This document shows positions 9,299 through 18,154 of a stretch of DNA of 64,000 nt, piece after piece. Numbering within the stretch: the first letter of the stretch is position 1; every line of letters begins with the position of its first letter. A model generated the notes under the pieces. The model was not told where the DNA came from. It saw nothing but the letters and a program-made list of their open reading frames with translations, and did no database searches. Source of the DNA: Mixta gaviniae (GTDB lineage: Bacteria > Pseudomonadota > Gammaproteobacteria > Enterobacterales > Enterobacteriaceae); assembly GCF_002953195.1 (NCBI RefSeq), contig NZ_CP026377.1:3720001-3784000 (forward strand), in the 5' to 3' direction. The position numbers were made by a program, and so were the translations under genes.

Positions 9299-11287
9299 AT
9301 GAATAAATTTAAGTTTAATTATCTGTTCCTTAGCGTCACGCTTATTACCGGTAGCGTCGCGACGGCAGAGGCGGCGGTAACACCAGACGCTCAAGTCCGC
9401 CAGGAAATCAATAAAATGACCAACGCTAACGGCTCTGAAACGGTCAATATCAATGCCCCTTCCGCCAGCGGCATTTCACATAATAAATATTCGCGCTTCG
9501 ACATTAACGATAAAGGGTTGATTCTGAATAACAGCAAAGATCGCTCGCTGACCGCCGTCGCCGGCGTGATTGCCGGCAACCGCAACCTGAATGAAAGCGC
9601 GCCGGCGCGCGTCATCCTGAATGAGGTCACCTCCTCGCAGGCCAGCAGGCTGGAGGGCAACCTGGAGGTAGCCGGCCAGCAAGCGCATGTCATTATCGCC
9701 AACCCTAACGGCATTACCTGCAACGGCTGCGATTTCATCAATACCAGCCGCAATACGCTCACCACCGGCAAACCGGTGTTCAACAACGGTGAGCTAAGCG
9801 GTTTTCAGGTAGAGAAAGGCGCCATCACCATTACCGCCGCCGGTATGAAAGATAAATACAGCGAATACACCGATCTGATTGGCCGCTACGTTGCGGTTAA
9901 CGGCGGCGTAGCGGCGAATAACCTGACGATTGTCGCCGGACGCAACGAACATGTCAGTATTGCCAATGGCGGCGTGACCACCAGCAGCACGCTCAACGAT
10001 AGCGGTGCTGAGGTACTGATTGACGTCAGCGCGCTGGGCAGTATGTACGCCAATAAGATCACCATGGTCGCCAACAATAACGGCGTCGGCGTGCGTAACG
10101 CCGGGCTGATCAGCGCAGCTTCCAATCTCCATATCAGCGCGCGGGGCGATATCAGCAATGAACGGGGCGCCATCCTCTCAGACGCCGGCATAGTATTAAA
10201 CAGCGAAAGCCGGATAAAAAATCAGGGTGGCCTGATCTCTGCGCCGGTGGTCGGTCTGAAAGCGCAAGCGTTGATTAACGATAACGCCACCGTCGGCAAC
10301 TTTTTGCTGAATAAAACCTACGAAGGCAGAGTGGAAAGTCATTTCGCCTTGCTTAACGTAGAAAATAAGATCGCCAACGCCGGAAAACTTCTCGCCACCG
10401 ATTATATGAATATCAGCGCCCGTGAGCTGGAAAACACCAACGGTAACATTATCAGTGGCGGATCGCTGAATATCACCGCCGACAGCATTAGCAATATCTC
10501 CTCGGGCGGCTTTAGCGATGACAAACCGGATCTGACAACCGGCATCCTCAGCCAGGGCGACGTGAATATTAACGCCGCAAGCCTGATAAATAACGGGCAG
10601 ATCTATGCGATAAACGATATCGCGATTACCACCAATGAGCTGGATACCAAACAGGGGCATATTCAGGCAGCGAATAACGCCGTGCTGGATGTAAAAAATA
10701 CGCTGCATATGGCGGACGCGGTGATCGGCACCGGCCGCGATCTCACTATTAACGCGGGTAACGTGAACAATGATATCAACACCACTTTCCTCTGGCTGTT
10801 CCAGAAAAAAGAGACGAAGCAGGGCAAGATCAGCGCGGGCGGCGATCTCGCTTACCACGTCGGGCAATCACTCAGCAATCATAACGCCATCGCGGCGAAC
10901 GGCGCGGTATCGATAACGGCGGCGGGCGCCGTCCATAATCTCAGCGCTATCAGCGGCAACAGCCTCTCGCTGCGCGCCGGGGAGGTAAAAAACGCCGGCT
11001 GGCTAACCGCCGCTGATTGGCTGAGTGTGGAGGCTGACACTTCGCTGATCAACGACGGCGTGATGAAAGGCGCCCATAGCCTCGTGCTGAGCGCGCCGGT
11101 AGTGAAAAACAGCGGCACGATTGAATCAGCCTCGTCGCTGATCTATGCGCCCTCTTTCTATAACTCCGGCACCCTTGCGCCCGGCTTTAACATCATCAGT
11201 ACGCTGCGCCCCCATGCTGCCGACCGGACCGAAGCCGATACGACGGTCGACGTTGACGCCCAGCCGCTGGCCCTGCGCCGTAACTAA
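9299..11287 (+). CDS. Two-partner secretion exoprotein TpsA, filamentous haemagglutinin N-terminal domain
   Basis: A 662-residue secreted protein. It has a signal peptide (cleavage near AEAA, about residue 26) and then a TPS secretion domain with NPNGI at residues 135-139 and CNGCDF at 141-146. The rest is a beta-helical region of haemagglutinin-type repeats with many segments of the type I-x-N-x-G-x-L (about 230-640). The TpsB partner follows 54 bases later. It is far shorter than CdiA or ShlA-type proteins and ends (LALRRN) without any recognisable toxin, pretoxin or cytotoxic domain. It could be a small adhesin or a C-terminally truncated version of a larger one. The start ATG at 9299 has AAGGGA 11 bases upstream. 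Confidence 0.9.
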   Translation: MNKFKFNYLFLSVTLITGSVATAEAAVTPDAQVRQEINKMTNANGSETVNINAPSASGISHNKYSRFDINDKGLILNNSKDRSLTAVAGVIAGNRNLNESAPARVILNEVTSSQASRLEGNLEVAGQQAHVIIANPNGITCNGCDFINTSRNTLTTGKPVFNNGELSGFQVEKGAITITAAGMKDKYSEYTDLIGRYVAVNGGVAANNLTIVAGRNEHVSIANGGVTTSSTLNDSGAEVLIDVSALGSMYANKITMVANNNGVGVRNAGLISAASNLHISARGDISNERGAILSDAGIVLNSESRIKNQGGLISAPVVGLKAQALINDNATVGNFLLNKTYEGRVESHFALLNVENKIANAGKLLATDYMNISARELENTNGNIISGGSLNITADSISNISSGGFSDDKPDLTTGILSQGDVNINAASLINNGQIYAINDIAITTNELDTKQGHIQAANNAVLDVKNTLHMADAVIGTGRDLTINAGNVNNDINTTFLWLFQKKETKQGKISAGGDLAYHVGQSLSNHNAIAANGAVSITAAGAVHNLSAISGNSLSLRAGEVKNAGWLTAADWLSVEADTSLINDGVMKGAHSLVLSAPVVKNSGTIESASSLIYAPSFYNSGTLAPGFNIISTLRPHAADRTEADTTVDVDAQPLALRRN

Positions 11288-11292
11288 TCCAC

Positions 11293-11328
11293 CGCCGCGC
11301 CCTCGCTGACGGGGCGGCGTTTATTTTA
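11293..11328 (+). terminator. Hairpin between tpsA and tpsB
   Basis: Arms CGCCGCGCCC (11293-11302) and GGGGCGGCG (11311-11319) pair with one bulged base and are followed by TTTATTTTA. It may act as a partial terminator that keeps transporter expression below that of the exoprotein; this is inferred. Confidence 0.5.
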
Positions 11329-11341
11329 TCAGGGAAGCGAT

Positions 11342-13015
11342 ATGGGTTACTGGCTGCTATTTCCGGCATTGCTGATCTTGCCCGTCCGATCTTTTGCCAG
11401 CTCCGCCGCAGTAATGATTGAACAGCAGAGCCTGCATCAGCAGGCGCAGCAAAAAGCGCGGCAGCAAAGCCTGGCCACCACCGGCCGCGCGGTTCAGGGA
11501 AGCGTAACGGCTGATGGCGACGAGGCGGGCGCTTTTATTGATACCGAAGAGTGTCTGAAAATCACCCGGATCCGCCTCGAAAACCAGCACGACCTCCCCT
11601 TTTGGCTCTCTTTGCAGCGCATTGCAGATCGGGCGGTTGGCCGCTGCCTGAATGCGCCGAACGTGCGCCATCTCGTGCGCCTGCTGGAAAACCGTATGAT
11701 GAAAGCGGGCTATATCACCTCACGCGTTAGCGTGCCGCAGCAACAAGCGGGTGATGGCGATCTCAGGCTACGCATCGACATCGGGCGCGTCGGCAACATC
11801 GCCTTTAGTACCGGCAGCAGCGATAACGTTCGCCTGGCGGCCGCCTTGCCGCTGCATCCGGGCGATCGGCTGGATCTGCGCGCCGTTGAACAGGGACTGG
11901 AGAATATGCAGCGTATTCCCCATGCCGACGTCGCGATTCAACTGGCGCCCGGCGCCCGGCCCGGCAGCAGCGATATCACCATTACGCGCCGGCAAAGCCG
12001 GGGCTGGCGCGCCGCGTTTTGGCTGGATGACGCCGGCAGCCGCTATACCGGACGCTACCAGGGGGGCGTGGCCTTCTATCTTGATAATCCGCTGGCGCTC
12101 AACGATCTGTTTTACCTCTCCTGCAGCCGGACGCTGGATAACCAGCCACAGCGCGGCAGCCGCAGTTATGCCCTCTGGTATTCGGCGCCCTACGGCTACT
12201 GGCTGCTGGATCTCTACGCCAGCGCGAACCGCTACAGCCAGCCGCTCAGCGGCGATCTGGCGGATTACGCCTGGCGCGGCAACAGCGATAACCTCAGCGT
12301 TCAGCTCGGCCGCCTGCTGCACCGCGACGCCACGCAGAAAACCACCCTCAGCGCCCGGGTGAGCCAGCGCCGCTATCGCTACTTTCTTAACGATACGGAG
12401 ATCGCGCTGCAGCAAAAAACGCTGACCCATCTGCATCTGGCGCTCGCCCACCGCCACTATCTGCTAAACGGCGCGGTGGACGCCACGCTCGGCCTGCAGC
12501 GCAATACGCCCTGGTTCGGCAGCCGCCCCACTGCCGAGATGCGCTATAGCGGGTATCATCGCGCCGGCCGGCTGGCAACGCTCGATCTTCAGGCCTGGCT
12601 GCCGTTTCAGCTGGCCGGCGGTTCGATGAGCTATCAGCCGCGCTTGCTGCTGCAGGCCGCGCCGGACAAGCTGGTGACGCAGGACCGGTTCAGCATCGGC
12701 GGCCGCTGGAGCGTGCGCGGCTTTGACGGCGAACGCAGCCTGACCGGCAGCAGCGGCTGGTTTCTGAGCCATACCCTCACGCTGGATTTGCCGCAGCGCG
12801 ATCGCCAGCTCTATATCGGCGCGGATTACGGGCGCATCCTTCGCCGTGACGACGGCGCGGAGCCGGGAAAAGAGCTGGCGGGCGGCGTGGTTGGCCTGCG
12901 CGGCGAGCGCTGGCGAACCGGCTATCATCTGTTCGCGGGCGCGCCTCTCTGGAAGCCCGCAGGCTTCAGGACGAATGCGCTGACGCTCGGTTTTCATCTG
13001 CAGTGGGAATATTAA
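11342..13015 (+). CDS. Two-partner secretion outer membrane transporter TpsB (ShlB/FhaC/HecB family)
   Basis: A 557-residue outer membrane protein. A signal peptide (cleavage near SFAS) leads into an N-terminal plug helix, a POTRA region (about residues 75-210) and a 16-strand barrel. The Omp85 superfamily motif VRGFDGERSLTGSSGW is near residue 457, and the protein ends in a strand with aromatic residues (LGFHLQWEY), as expected for barrel insertion. It exports the TpsA protein encoded just upstream by recognising its TPS domain in the periplasm. The start ATG at 11342 follows AGGGAAG. The pair ends against a convergent terminator. Confidence 0.92.
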   Translation: MGYWLLFPALLILPVRSFASSAAVMIEQQSLHQQAQQKARQQSLATTGRAVQGSVTADGDEAGAFIDTEECLKITRIRLENQHDLPFWLSLQRIADRAVGRCLNAPNVRHLVRLLENRMMKAGYITSRVSVPQQQAGDGDLRLRIDIGRVGNIAFSTGSSDNVRLAAALPLHPGDRLDLRAVEQGLENMQRIPHADVAIQLAPGARPGSSDITITRRQSRGWRAAFWLDDAGSRYTGRYQGGVAFYLDNPLALNDLFYLSCSRTLDNQPQRGSRSYALWYSAPYGYWLLDLYASANRYSQPLSGDLADYAWRGNSDNLSVQLGRLLHRDATQKTTLSARVSQRRYRYFLNDTEIALQQKTLTHLHLALAHRHYLLNGAVDATLGLQRNTPWFGSRPTAEMRYSGYHRAGRLATLDLQAWLPFQLAGGSMSYQPRLLLQAAPDKLVTQDRFSIGGRWSVRGFDGERSLTGSSGWFLSHTLTLDLPQRDRQLYIGADYGRILRRDDGAEPGKELAGGVVGLRGERWRTGYHLFAGAPLWKPAGFRTNALTLGFHLQWEY

Positions 13016-13032
13016 GGAACCGCGGAAAAGAA

Positions 13033-13069
13033 ACAGCCGCGCAATCCGGCGGGCGGATAACGCGGCTGT
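13033..13069 (-). terminator. Terminator of the Tm-1-like/PEP-hydrolase-like operon
   Basis: A 9-bp perfect stem ACAGCCGCG (13033-13041) / CGCGGCTGT (13061-13069), followed on the minus strand by TTCTTTTCC. It lies 32 bases beyond the stop codon of the minus-strand operon and may also stop tpsB transcripts. Confidence 0.65.
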
Positions 13070-13101
13070 GGCAGAGAGGACCCTGGTGTTGGCGCTAAAA
13101 A

Positions 13102-13932
13102 TTAACGCTGAATAGTTTTAAACTGCTTCGTTGTATTGGTTAACGCGGTTTCCGTCGGCAGCCGCTCCATTGAGCTGGCGCCGTAGAAACCGTCGCACTG
13201 CGGACAGTTATCCATAATGTACTGCGCATCTTCCGGCGTGGCGATCGGCCCGCCGTGGCACAGCACGATCACATCTTCGCGCACTGCCTTCGCCGCCTGC
13301 GCCCAGGCGTTGATCAACGGCACGCAGTCTTCCAGCTTCAGCGCGGTCTCCGCGCCGATATTGCCGCCGGTGGTTAAGCCCATATGCGGCACGATAATAT
13401 CCGCGCCCGCTTCGGTCATCGCTGCCGCATCTTCCGCGCTGAAGACGTAAGGCGTGGTCAGCATATCTTTCTGGTGCGCCAGACGGATCATCTCCACTTC
13501 CAGCCCATAGCCCATGCCGGTCTCTTCCAGATTAGCGCGGAAGTTGCCATCGATCAGGCCGACGGTAGGAAAGTTTTGCACGCCGGAAAAACCCAGCGCC
13601 TTCAGATCGTCGAGAAACTTATCGAAATGGCAGAAAGGATCGGTGCCGTTGACGCCGGCCAGCACCGGGGTCTTTTTCACCACCGGCAGCACCTCTTTCG
13701 CCATATCCACCACGATCTCATTGGCGTTGCCGTAGGCCAGCAGCCCGGCAAGCGAACCGCGCCCCGCCATGCGATAGCGGCCTGAGTTATAAATAACGAT
13801 CAGATCGATACCGCCCGCTTCTTCGCATTTCGCGGAGAGACCGGTGCCGGCACCGCCGCCGATAATCGGCTCACGGCGGGCGATCATGGCGCGGAATTTC
13901 TCCAGCAACTCCTGTCGATTAAACGCAGGCAT
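13102..13932 (-). CDS. Phosphoenolpyruvate hydrolase family (PEP_hydrolase, TIM-barrel) protein
   Basis: A 276-residue TIM-barrel protein of the family named PEP_hydrolase (PF09370 type), related to the PEP mutase/isocitrate lyase fold. Visible segments are [33 protein letters not shown] at the N-terminus, then [14 protein letters not shown] and [17 protein letters not shown], typical of this group. The physiological substrate is not established. It is encoded 2 bases after a Tm-1-like ATP-binding protein; in other genomes the two are partners or one fused protein, so they likely form one enzyme system. The start ATG at 13932 follows the preceding stop almost directly. Confidence 0.85.
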   Translation of the reverse strand: MPAFNRQELLEKFRAMIARREPIIGGGAGTGLSAKCEEAGGIDLIVIYNSGRYRMAGRGSLAGLLAYGNANEIVVDMAKEVLPVVKKTPVLAGVNGTDPFCHFDKFLDDLKALGFSGVQNFPTVGLIDGNFRANLEETGMGYGLEVEMIRLAHQKDMLTTPYVFSAEDAAAMTEAGADIIVPHMGLTTGGNIGAETALKLEDCVPLINAWAQAAKAVREDVIVLCHGGPIATPEDAQYIMDNCPQCDGFYGASSMERLPTETALTNTTKQFKTIQR

Positions 13933-13934
13933 GA

Positions 13935-15161
13935 TTAGAACTCCCTGGTGTTGATAGTACGAAACGCCTGAACTGCAGCGTCAGCAAATTCTGGATCATT
14001 AATGTTATAAGGTAATTTAATTATTTTTCTTTTTTCGGTCGGTATCAGCTCTGCTTCCAGCGTGGCGATAAATGCCTCATTCGCTTCGGGCGACCAGAAT
14101 GGCATGCCCGGCGCGTCGATGGCGGAAAATCCACCTTCTGGGATCAGAAACCGTACCTCTCCTTCGCAACGATTTAGCTTGGCGGCGATCCACTTCGCTA
14201 TTTCGCGGTTTTCCCCTGGTGTGGTGCGCATGAGCGTGACCTGAGCATTGTGGTAATAGAACAGCCGGTCCGCATATTTTTCCGGCACGCTCGACGGATG
14301 GCCGAAATTGACCATATCCAGCGCGCCGCAGGAAACAACATAAGGGATCTGCGCGTGGGCGATCGCATCGAAGCGGGTATCGCCGCAGGCCAGTACGCCG
14401 CCGGCCAGCAGATCGCAGACTTCCGTCGTGGTGAGATCCAGCACGCCAGCCAGCATGCCACTCTCCGCCAGTTTCTCCATCGCCATGCCGCCGCTGCCGG
14501 TAGCATGGAAAACCAGACAATCGAACGCGCTTTCCAGCTGCTGGCTTACCGCCTGAATGCAGGACGTCGTAACGCCAAACATCGTCAGCCCCAGCGCCGG
14601 CTTATCATCGGCGTTCTCTTCTGGCTGAAACAGCACCGCGCCGGCAATCTGATGGGCGGCGTTGCCCAGCACCTTACGCGAGATGCGGTTAAGCCCCGCC
14701 ACGTCGGTCACCGAATAGAGCATGCTGATATCGCTGGCACCGATATAGCCGGAGATATCGCCGGATGCCATGGTGGAGACCATCAGTTTCGGCACGCCGA
14801 CCGGCAACGCCTGCATTGCAGGGGTCACCATCGCGGTGCCGCCCGATCCGCCCAGCCCGAGGATGGCGGCGACGTCGTGACGAGATTTGAGAAAATTCTG
14901 GAAAGCGAGACTCATGGCGGCGATAGCCGGGCCACGGTCGTTGCAGAACACCGCCTCGATGCCCTGCGGATGAAACGCGGCGACCTCTTCAGGTTTGACG
15001 TCCGCCGTGGAAACGCGGCTAAGTGATTGTGTTGAAAGGTCAACTGTCTTTACTTGAAGACCAGTTTTGCTTATCAAATCACGAACGTAATAGAGTTCCC
15101 TTCCTTTAGTATCCGCCGTTGCAGCCACATAGATGTAACCGGTTTCTTCTTTCGTTTTCAT
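13935..15161 (-). CDS. Tm-1-like ATP-binding domain protein (UPF0261)
   Basis: A 408-residue UPF0261/Tm-1-like protein. The N-terminal segment [20 protein letters not shown] and the glycine-rich [34 protein letters not shown] loop are the family hallmarks; [22 protein letters not shown] and the C-terminal [16 protein letters not shown] complete it. The domain is that of the tomato Tm-1 protein, whose N-terminal half binds ATP; the bacterial reaction is unknown. It is the first gene of a two-gene operon with the TIM-barrel protein downstream. The ATG at 15161 follows AGGAACG. A TetR-type regulator diverges from it across 285 bases and probably controls it. Confidence 0.85.
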   Translation of the reverse strand: MKTKEETGYIYVAATADTKGRELYYVRDLISKTGLQVKTVDLSTQSLSRVSTADVKPEEVAAFHPQGIEAVFCNDRGPAIAAMSLAFQNFLKSRHDVAAILGLGGSGGTAMVTPAMQALPVGVPKLMVSTMASGDISGYIGASDISMLYSVTDVAGLNRISRKVLGNAAHQIAGAVLFQPEENADDKPALGLTMFGVTTSCIQAVSQQLESAFDCLVFHATGSGGMAMEKLAESGMLAGVLDLTTTEVCDLLAGGVLACGDTRFDAIAHAQIPYVVSCGALDMVNFGHPSSVPEKYADRLFYYHNAQVTLMRTTPGENREIAKWIAAKLNRCEGEVRFLIPEGGFSAIDAPGMPFWSPEANEAFIATLEAELIPTEKRKIIKLPYNINDPEFADAAVQAFRTINTREF

Positions 15162-15446
15162 TAAACGTTCCTGTTATAATAGTCATTAAAGACTTGATAA
15201 AACTGAAATAAAAACCAAAATGCTTTTTGCTGGCGGGAAGGAAGCCGCGCGTCCGAGACAACAGTATCACTGACATGATTGATAAATCAAGTGAATGAAA
15301 TGCGCGTCTCAGTAATATTGAGAAAAAACTGATGATTAACCAGAGCGAATTGTTCGCTGTGAAAATCGTCAGTTCTGATATAGTGCCGACAGTGCTAAGC
15401 GACCAAGCGGGCAATCTGTCCGAAACAGAGAAAACAAGAGGTTAAA

Positions 15447-16082
15447 GTGATAGAAAGGGACACCCAGGCAGGCATGCCGATGACGTCCACGCGCGCCCGT
15501 ACGCGCCGGCTATTAATTGAAACGGCAATGAAAATGTTCGATAGCGGCAGTTTTCCTTCGATTACCGAAGTGGCTCAGGCCGCCCAGCTATCGCGCGCCA
15601 CGGCATATCGCTATTTCCCCACCCAAAGCGCCCTTGTTTCGGCCATCGTCACCGAAACGCTCAGCCCTATGAAAAACTTCCAGCCGACGCAGCCGGATGT
15701 TAGCGATCGCATCGACGAACTGCTGGCGTTCGCGTTCCCGCGTATGCTGCAGCACGAAGGCACGCTGCGCGCGGCTCTGCACCTTTCGCTGACGCAGTGG
15801 GCGCAGTCGCGCTCCACCGATCTGCCGGTGATCAAAGAGAAGCTGGTGCGCGGCAACCGCAAGCAGACTCTGCAGCGCGTGGTCGAGCCGCTGCGCGCCG
15901 AGCTGCCGCCCGACCTGCTGCAAAAGGTGATGTACGCGCTGTCGCTGGTTTACGGCTCTGAGATCTTTCTGGTAATGAAGGATATCTGGGGTTGCGATGA
16001 TGATGCGCTGCAGGATGTCGCCCGCTGGATAGCCAAAGCGATCGTACGCCAGGCGCGTGAGGATGCGCAGTCAGAAAGCTGA
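15447..16082 (+). CDS. TetR/AcrR family transcriptional regulator
   Basis: A protein of up to 211 residues with an N-terminal TetR helix-turn-helix (RTRRLLIETAMKMFDSG, then SITEVAQAAQLSRATAYRYFPTQSAL, about residues 18-68) and an all-helical ligand-binding domain without a recognisable ligand signature. It is transcribed divergently from the Tm-1-like/PEP-hydrolase-like operon, so it is the likely repressor of that operon. Its ligand might report the pathway's substrate. Start choice is open: GTG at 15447 has AGAGG 5 bases upstream, while in-frame ATG codons at 15474 and 15480 would give a shorter, more typical N-terminus. Confidence 0.88.
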   Translation: MIERDTQAGMPMTSTRARTRRLLIETAMKMFDSGSFPSITEVAQAAQLSRATAYRYFPTQSALVSAIVTETLSPMKNFQPTQPDVSDRIDELLAFAFPRMLQHEGTLRAALHLSLTQWAQSRSTDLPVIKEKLVRGNRKQTLQRVVEPLRAELPPDLLQKVMYALSLVYGSEIFLVMKDIWGCDDDALQDVARWIAKAIVRQAREDAQSES

Positions 16083-16112
16083 GCGCCCGCGCCGGCCCGG
16101 CACGCTGATGAA

Positions 16113-16270
16113 GCGCTATCAGCTTCCCTTTCACTGATAGCGCAGTAACGTCTTACAGCGCGAAAAGGTGCGCGCGGCGTCTTTTCGGCGCGCTGATAGC
16201 GCGCGACAGCCTCTTACCCTCCGTTGAGATGCCGTAACCCCGCTTCCCCCCGGCGCGCTGATAGCGCGCG
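16113..16270. repeat. Three hairpins sharing the motif CTGATAGCGC
   Basis: After the TetR gene there is a 10-bp perfect inverted repeat, GCGCTATCAG (16113-16122) / CTGATAGCGC (16134-16143). Then come two copies of a 20-base palindromic unit (16186-16205 and 16251-16270) whose core is GCGCGCT-GAT-AGCGCGC. All three carry the same half-site. There is no T-run, so simple termination is doubtful. Confidence 0.75.
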
Positions 16271-16543
16271 GCCCCCGCCCGATGCTTCGCCCTCGTGCAG
16301 CGCAGCCTGCCGCTCATCACGCCAACTTGTTTTTCCGCGCGATAAAAGAAGCGCCCCCTCTCCTCTCCGTCAGCAAGCCATTACGGTCGCGCTTTTCCCT
16401 GCTTGACACATATTCTTTTGTCCGCTGTACAAGCGCGCCGGAAAAAGCGAAAATCGGGGCAGGATTTTACCGGAATAGTTATAGCGTTCCGGAGCGGGTT
16501 TTGTAATTCAGATGCAAAACAACATCATCGAAATGGAGCCAGC
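16271..16543. other. Intergenic region upstream of luxI
   Basis: No gene is seen. The region changes from G+C-rich hairpin repeats to the A+T-richer luxI promoter zone and carries the promoter and operator candidates described at 16403-16432. Confidence 0.4.
16403..16432 (+). promoter_or_regulatory. Candidate luxI promoter with overlapping lux-box-like inverted repeat
   Basis: A perfect -35 hexamer TTGACA (16403-16408) is 17 bases from a weak -10 TGTACA (16426-16431). Overlapping the -10 is the imperfect inverted repeat TTGTCC-GCT-GTACAA (16418-16432), which resembles the GTAC-centred half-sites bound by EsaR-type regulators. If real, apo-LuxR bound here would block RNA polymerase, as in EsaR-type repression. 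The distance to the ATG is about 110 bases. Confidence 0.45.
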
Positions 16544-17194
16544 ATGATAAATTTTCTTGATATCAACTACCAAAAATTATCAGAACAGAGGTCAAGTGAA
16601 CTCTTTATCCTGAGAAAGGAAACCTTTAAGGATCGTCTGGACTGGGCTGTTAACTGCATCGACGGCATGGAATTCGATGAGTATGATAATGAGCATACCA
16701 CCTACGTTTTTGGCATCCATAACGATAACGTATTATGCAGCGTAAGATTTATCGAAACCCGCTATCCAAATATGATCAGCCATACCTTTTCGCCATGGTT
16801 TGATAAAGTCGAACTGCCGCAGGGCAACTATATTGAGTCAAGCCGCTTTTTCGTCGATAAAGATCGCGCGCGCAGCACCGATCTCTATCAATATCCCATC
16901 AGTAATATGCTGTTCCTGGCCATGGTGAATTATGCGCGCCATTACGGCTATGAGGGAATATATACGTTGGTCAGCCATGCGATGCTGCGCATTCTGAAAC
17001 GTTCCGGCTGGCAAATCTCTGTGGTCGAACAAACGCTTTCTGAGAAAAAAGAGAAAATCTATATTGTTTTCCTTCCCGTCGACGATCAAAGCCGCGACAC
17101 GCTGATTGAAAAAGCCAACCCGGATAAGCTTTTTATTGACAAAGAGTTAGCGGAGTGGCCGCTGAATTTTCAGCCTAGCCAGCAGCCGGTTTAA
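16544..17194 (+). CDS. Acyl-homoserine-lactone synthase (LuxI/EsaI family)
   Basis: A 216-residue cytoplasmic enzyme that makes N-acyl-homoserine lactone from SAM and acyl-ACP. The family's conserved residues are present: Arg24, Phe28, Trp34, Asp45, Asp48, Arg68 and the ESSR block at 98-101. Thr141, in the segment IYTLVS, matches the threonine that favours 3-oxo-acyl chains in EsaI, so a 3-oxo product such as 3-oxo-C6-HSL is a fair guess. The ATG at 16544 has GGAG about 9 bases upstream; the long upstream extension of the frame is intergenic. It converges with luxR, and the 3' ends overlap by 20 bases, the typical esaI/esaR geometry. Base composition is lower in G+C than in the neighbours. 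Confidence 0.93.
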   Translation: MINFLDINYQKLSEQRSSELFILRKETFKDRLDWAVNCIDGMEFDEYDNEHTTYVFGIHNDNVLCSVRFIETRYPNMISHTFSPWFDKVELPQGNYIESSRFFVDKDRARSTDLYQYPISNMLFLAMVNYARHYGYEGIYTLVSHAMLRILKRSGWQISVVEQTLSEKKEKIYIVFLPVDDQSRDTLIEKANPDKLFIDKELAEWPLNFQPSQQPV

Positions 17195-17912
17195 TCAGCT
17201 GCAGCTCAACGCCCATCCTGATGGCATGTTTCGCGTTCATCACGCCCAGCTTTTTAACCACGTTGCCGATGTGAAATTTCACCGTGCTGACTTTGATGCC
17301 CAGGATGAGCGCTATTTCCTGATAGGTTTTACCCACGCTCGCCCAGTAAAGGATCTCATTTTCACGCGGCGAGAAAATATCTTTGCTTAACTGCTTTTTA
17401 GCAGCGGTGCTGCTGTCCAGCTCACGGTAAAGCGAGATAATCTTGTCATGCACTTTTATCAGCAGCATCTGCAGCTTATCTTCATGCTCTTTAACAATCG
17501 CCTCGGTCTCATTGACGCCATTTTCATTCATCAGAATTGAGAGCAGCGCGAGGTTATTGTAATAATCGTGCAAAATAAACGTATGTCCGTTTACAATTTT
17601 ATAATTCTTTGACAGGTTAAATATTTTAGAAAAATTAAGCTCGGTGTTAATCGTAATATTCTCATCCCATGAGAAAGGCGCAATACGCGTAAAGGAAGCG
17701 ATAACAACCGGATCGATTTGTTGAAAATTATTTTCTTTATAGATATCCACCCACTCTGAGGGATAGTTGGAAATAATCACCATGTCGGCGGGATTTTTTT
17801 TGTTTAACACCATATAGGCGTATTTTAAATCACCGAACTGCTGTAATTTTCGGTCAAAATAATGCTGAGCGGTGTCGATGATCGCCTGATTTTCTGTGAA
17901 AAATAGTGACAT
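17175..17912 (-). CDS. LuxR/EsaR family quorum-sensing regulator
   Basis: A 245-residue two-domain regulator. The N-terminal autoinducer-binding domain (about 1-160) carries conserved YPSEWVDIYKENNFQQIDPVV, the Trp-Asp pair in FSWDENI and LHDYYNNLALLSI. A GerE-type helix-turn-helix (about 175-240) shows FSPRENEILYWASVGKTYQEIA and the recognition helix SVSTVKFHIGNVVKKLG pattern. Sequence pattern and gene order resemble EsaR, a repressor released by 3-oxo-C6-HSL. The ATG at 17912 is chosen because GAGG stands 6 bases before it and it aligns with EsaR's start; the upstream frame begins with TTG. Its 3' end overlaps luxI. Confidence 0.93.
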   Translation of the reverse strand: MSLFFTENQAIIDTAQHYFDRKLQQFGDLKYAYMVLNKKNPADMVIISNYPSEWVDIYKENNFQQIDPVVIASFTRIAPFSWDENITINTELNFSKIFNLSKNYKIVNGHTFILHDYYNNLALLSILMNENGVNETEAIVKEHEDKLQMLLIKVHDKIISLYRELDSSTAAKKQLSKDIFSPRENEILYWASVGKTYQEIALILGIKVSTVKFHIGNVVKKLGVMNAKHAIRMGVELQLIKPAAG

Positions 17913-18046
17913 CCTTAACCTCAAAATAACGTTGTATCTTCCCTAATCTACCCGCAAATGCAGGGCCCTATACCTAAGTCTAACTTACAACCTCGTTTGG
18001 TACATCGTAAAGTGTATGAAAGTAAAAGACAAAGATTAAATTTTAA
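17913..18046. other. luxR promoter region
   Basis: An A+T-rich stretch with no gene, bounded on the right by the terminator of the minus-strand decarboxylase gene. It must hold the luxR promoter, but no convincing -35/-10 pair or lux box could be assigned by eye. Confidence 0.35.
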
Positions 18047-18079
18047 GCAAAAAAAAACCTGACCATTTGAGATCAGGTT
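18047..18079 (-). terminator. Strong terminator downstream of the ornithine decarboxylase gene
   Basis: A stem AACCTGA (18056-18062) / TCAGGTT (18073-18079) with a 10-base loop, followed on the minus strand by an unbroken run of nine or more T. It lies about 75 bases past the decarboxylase stop codon and insulates luxR. Confidence 0.85.
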
Positions 18080-18154
18080 GCCATTTGGCCAACACCAGGG
18101 AAAATTTATCTAAAAATTATCATACAGTTAACGCTATGAGGTCAAGATAAACCC

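Noticed and set aside
17913..18046. lux box in the luxR promoter
   Set aside because: Only short partial dyads such as AGGGCCCT; none resembles the GTAC-type half-sites strongly enough.
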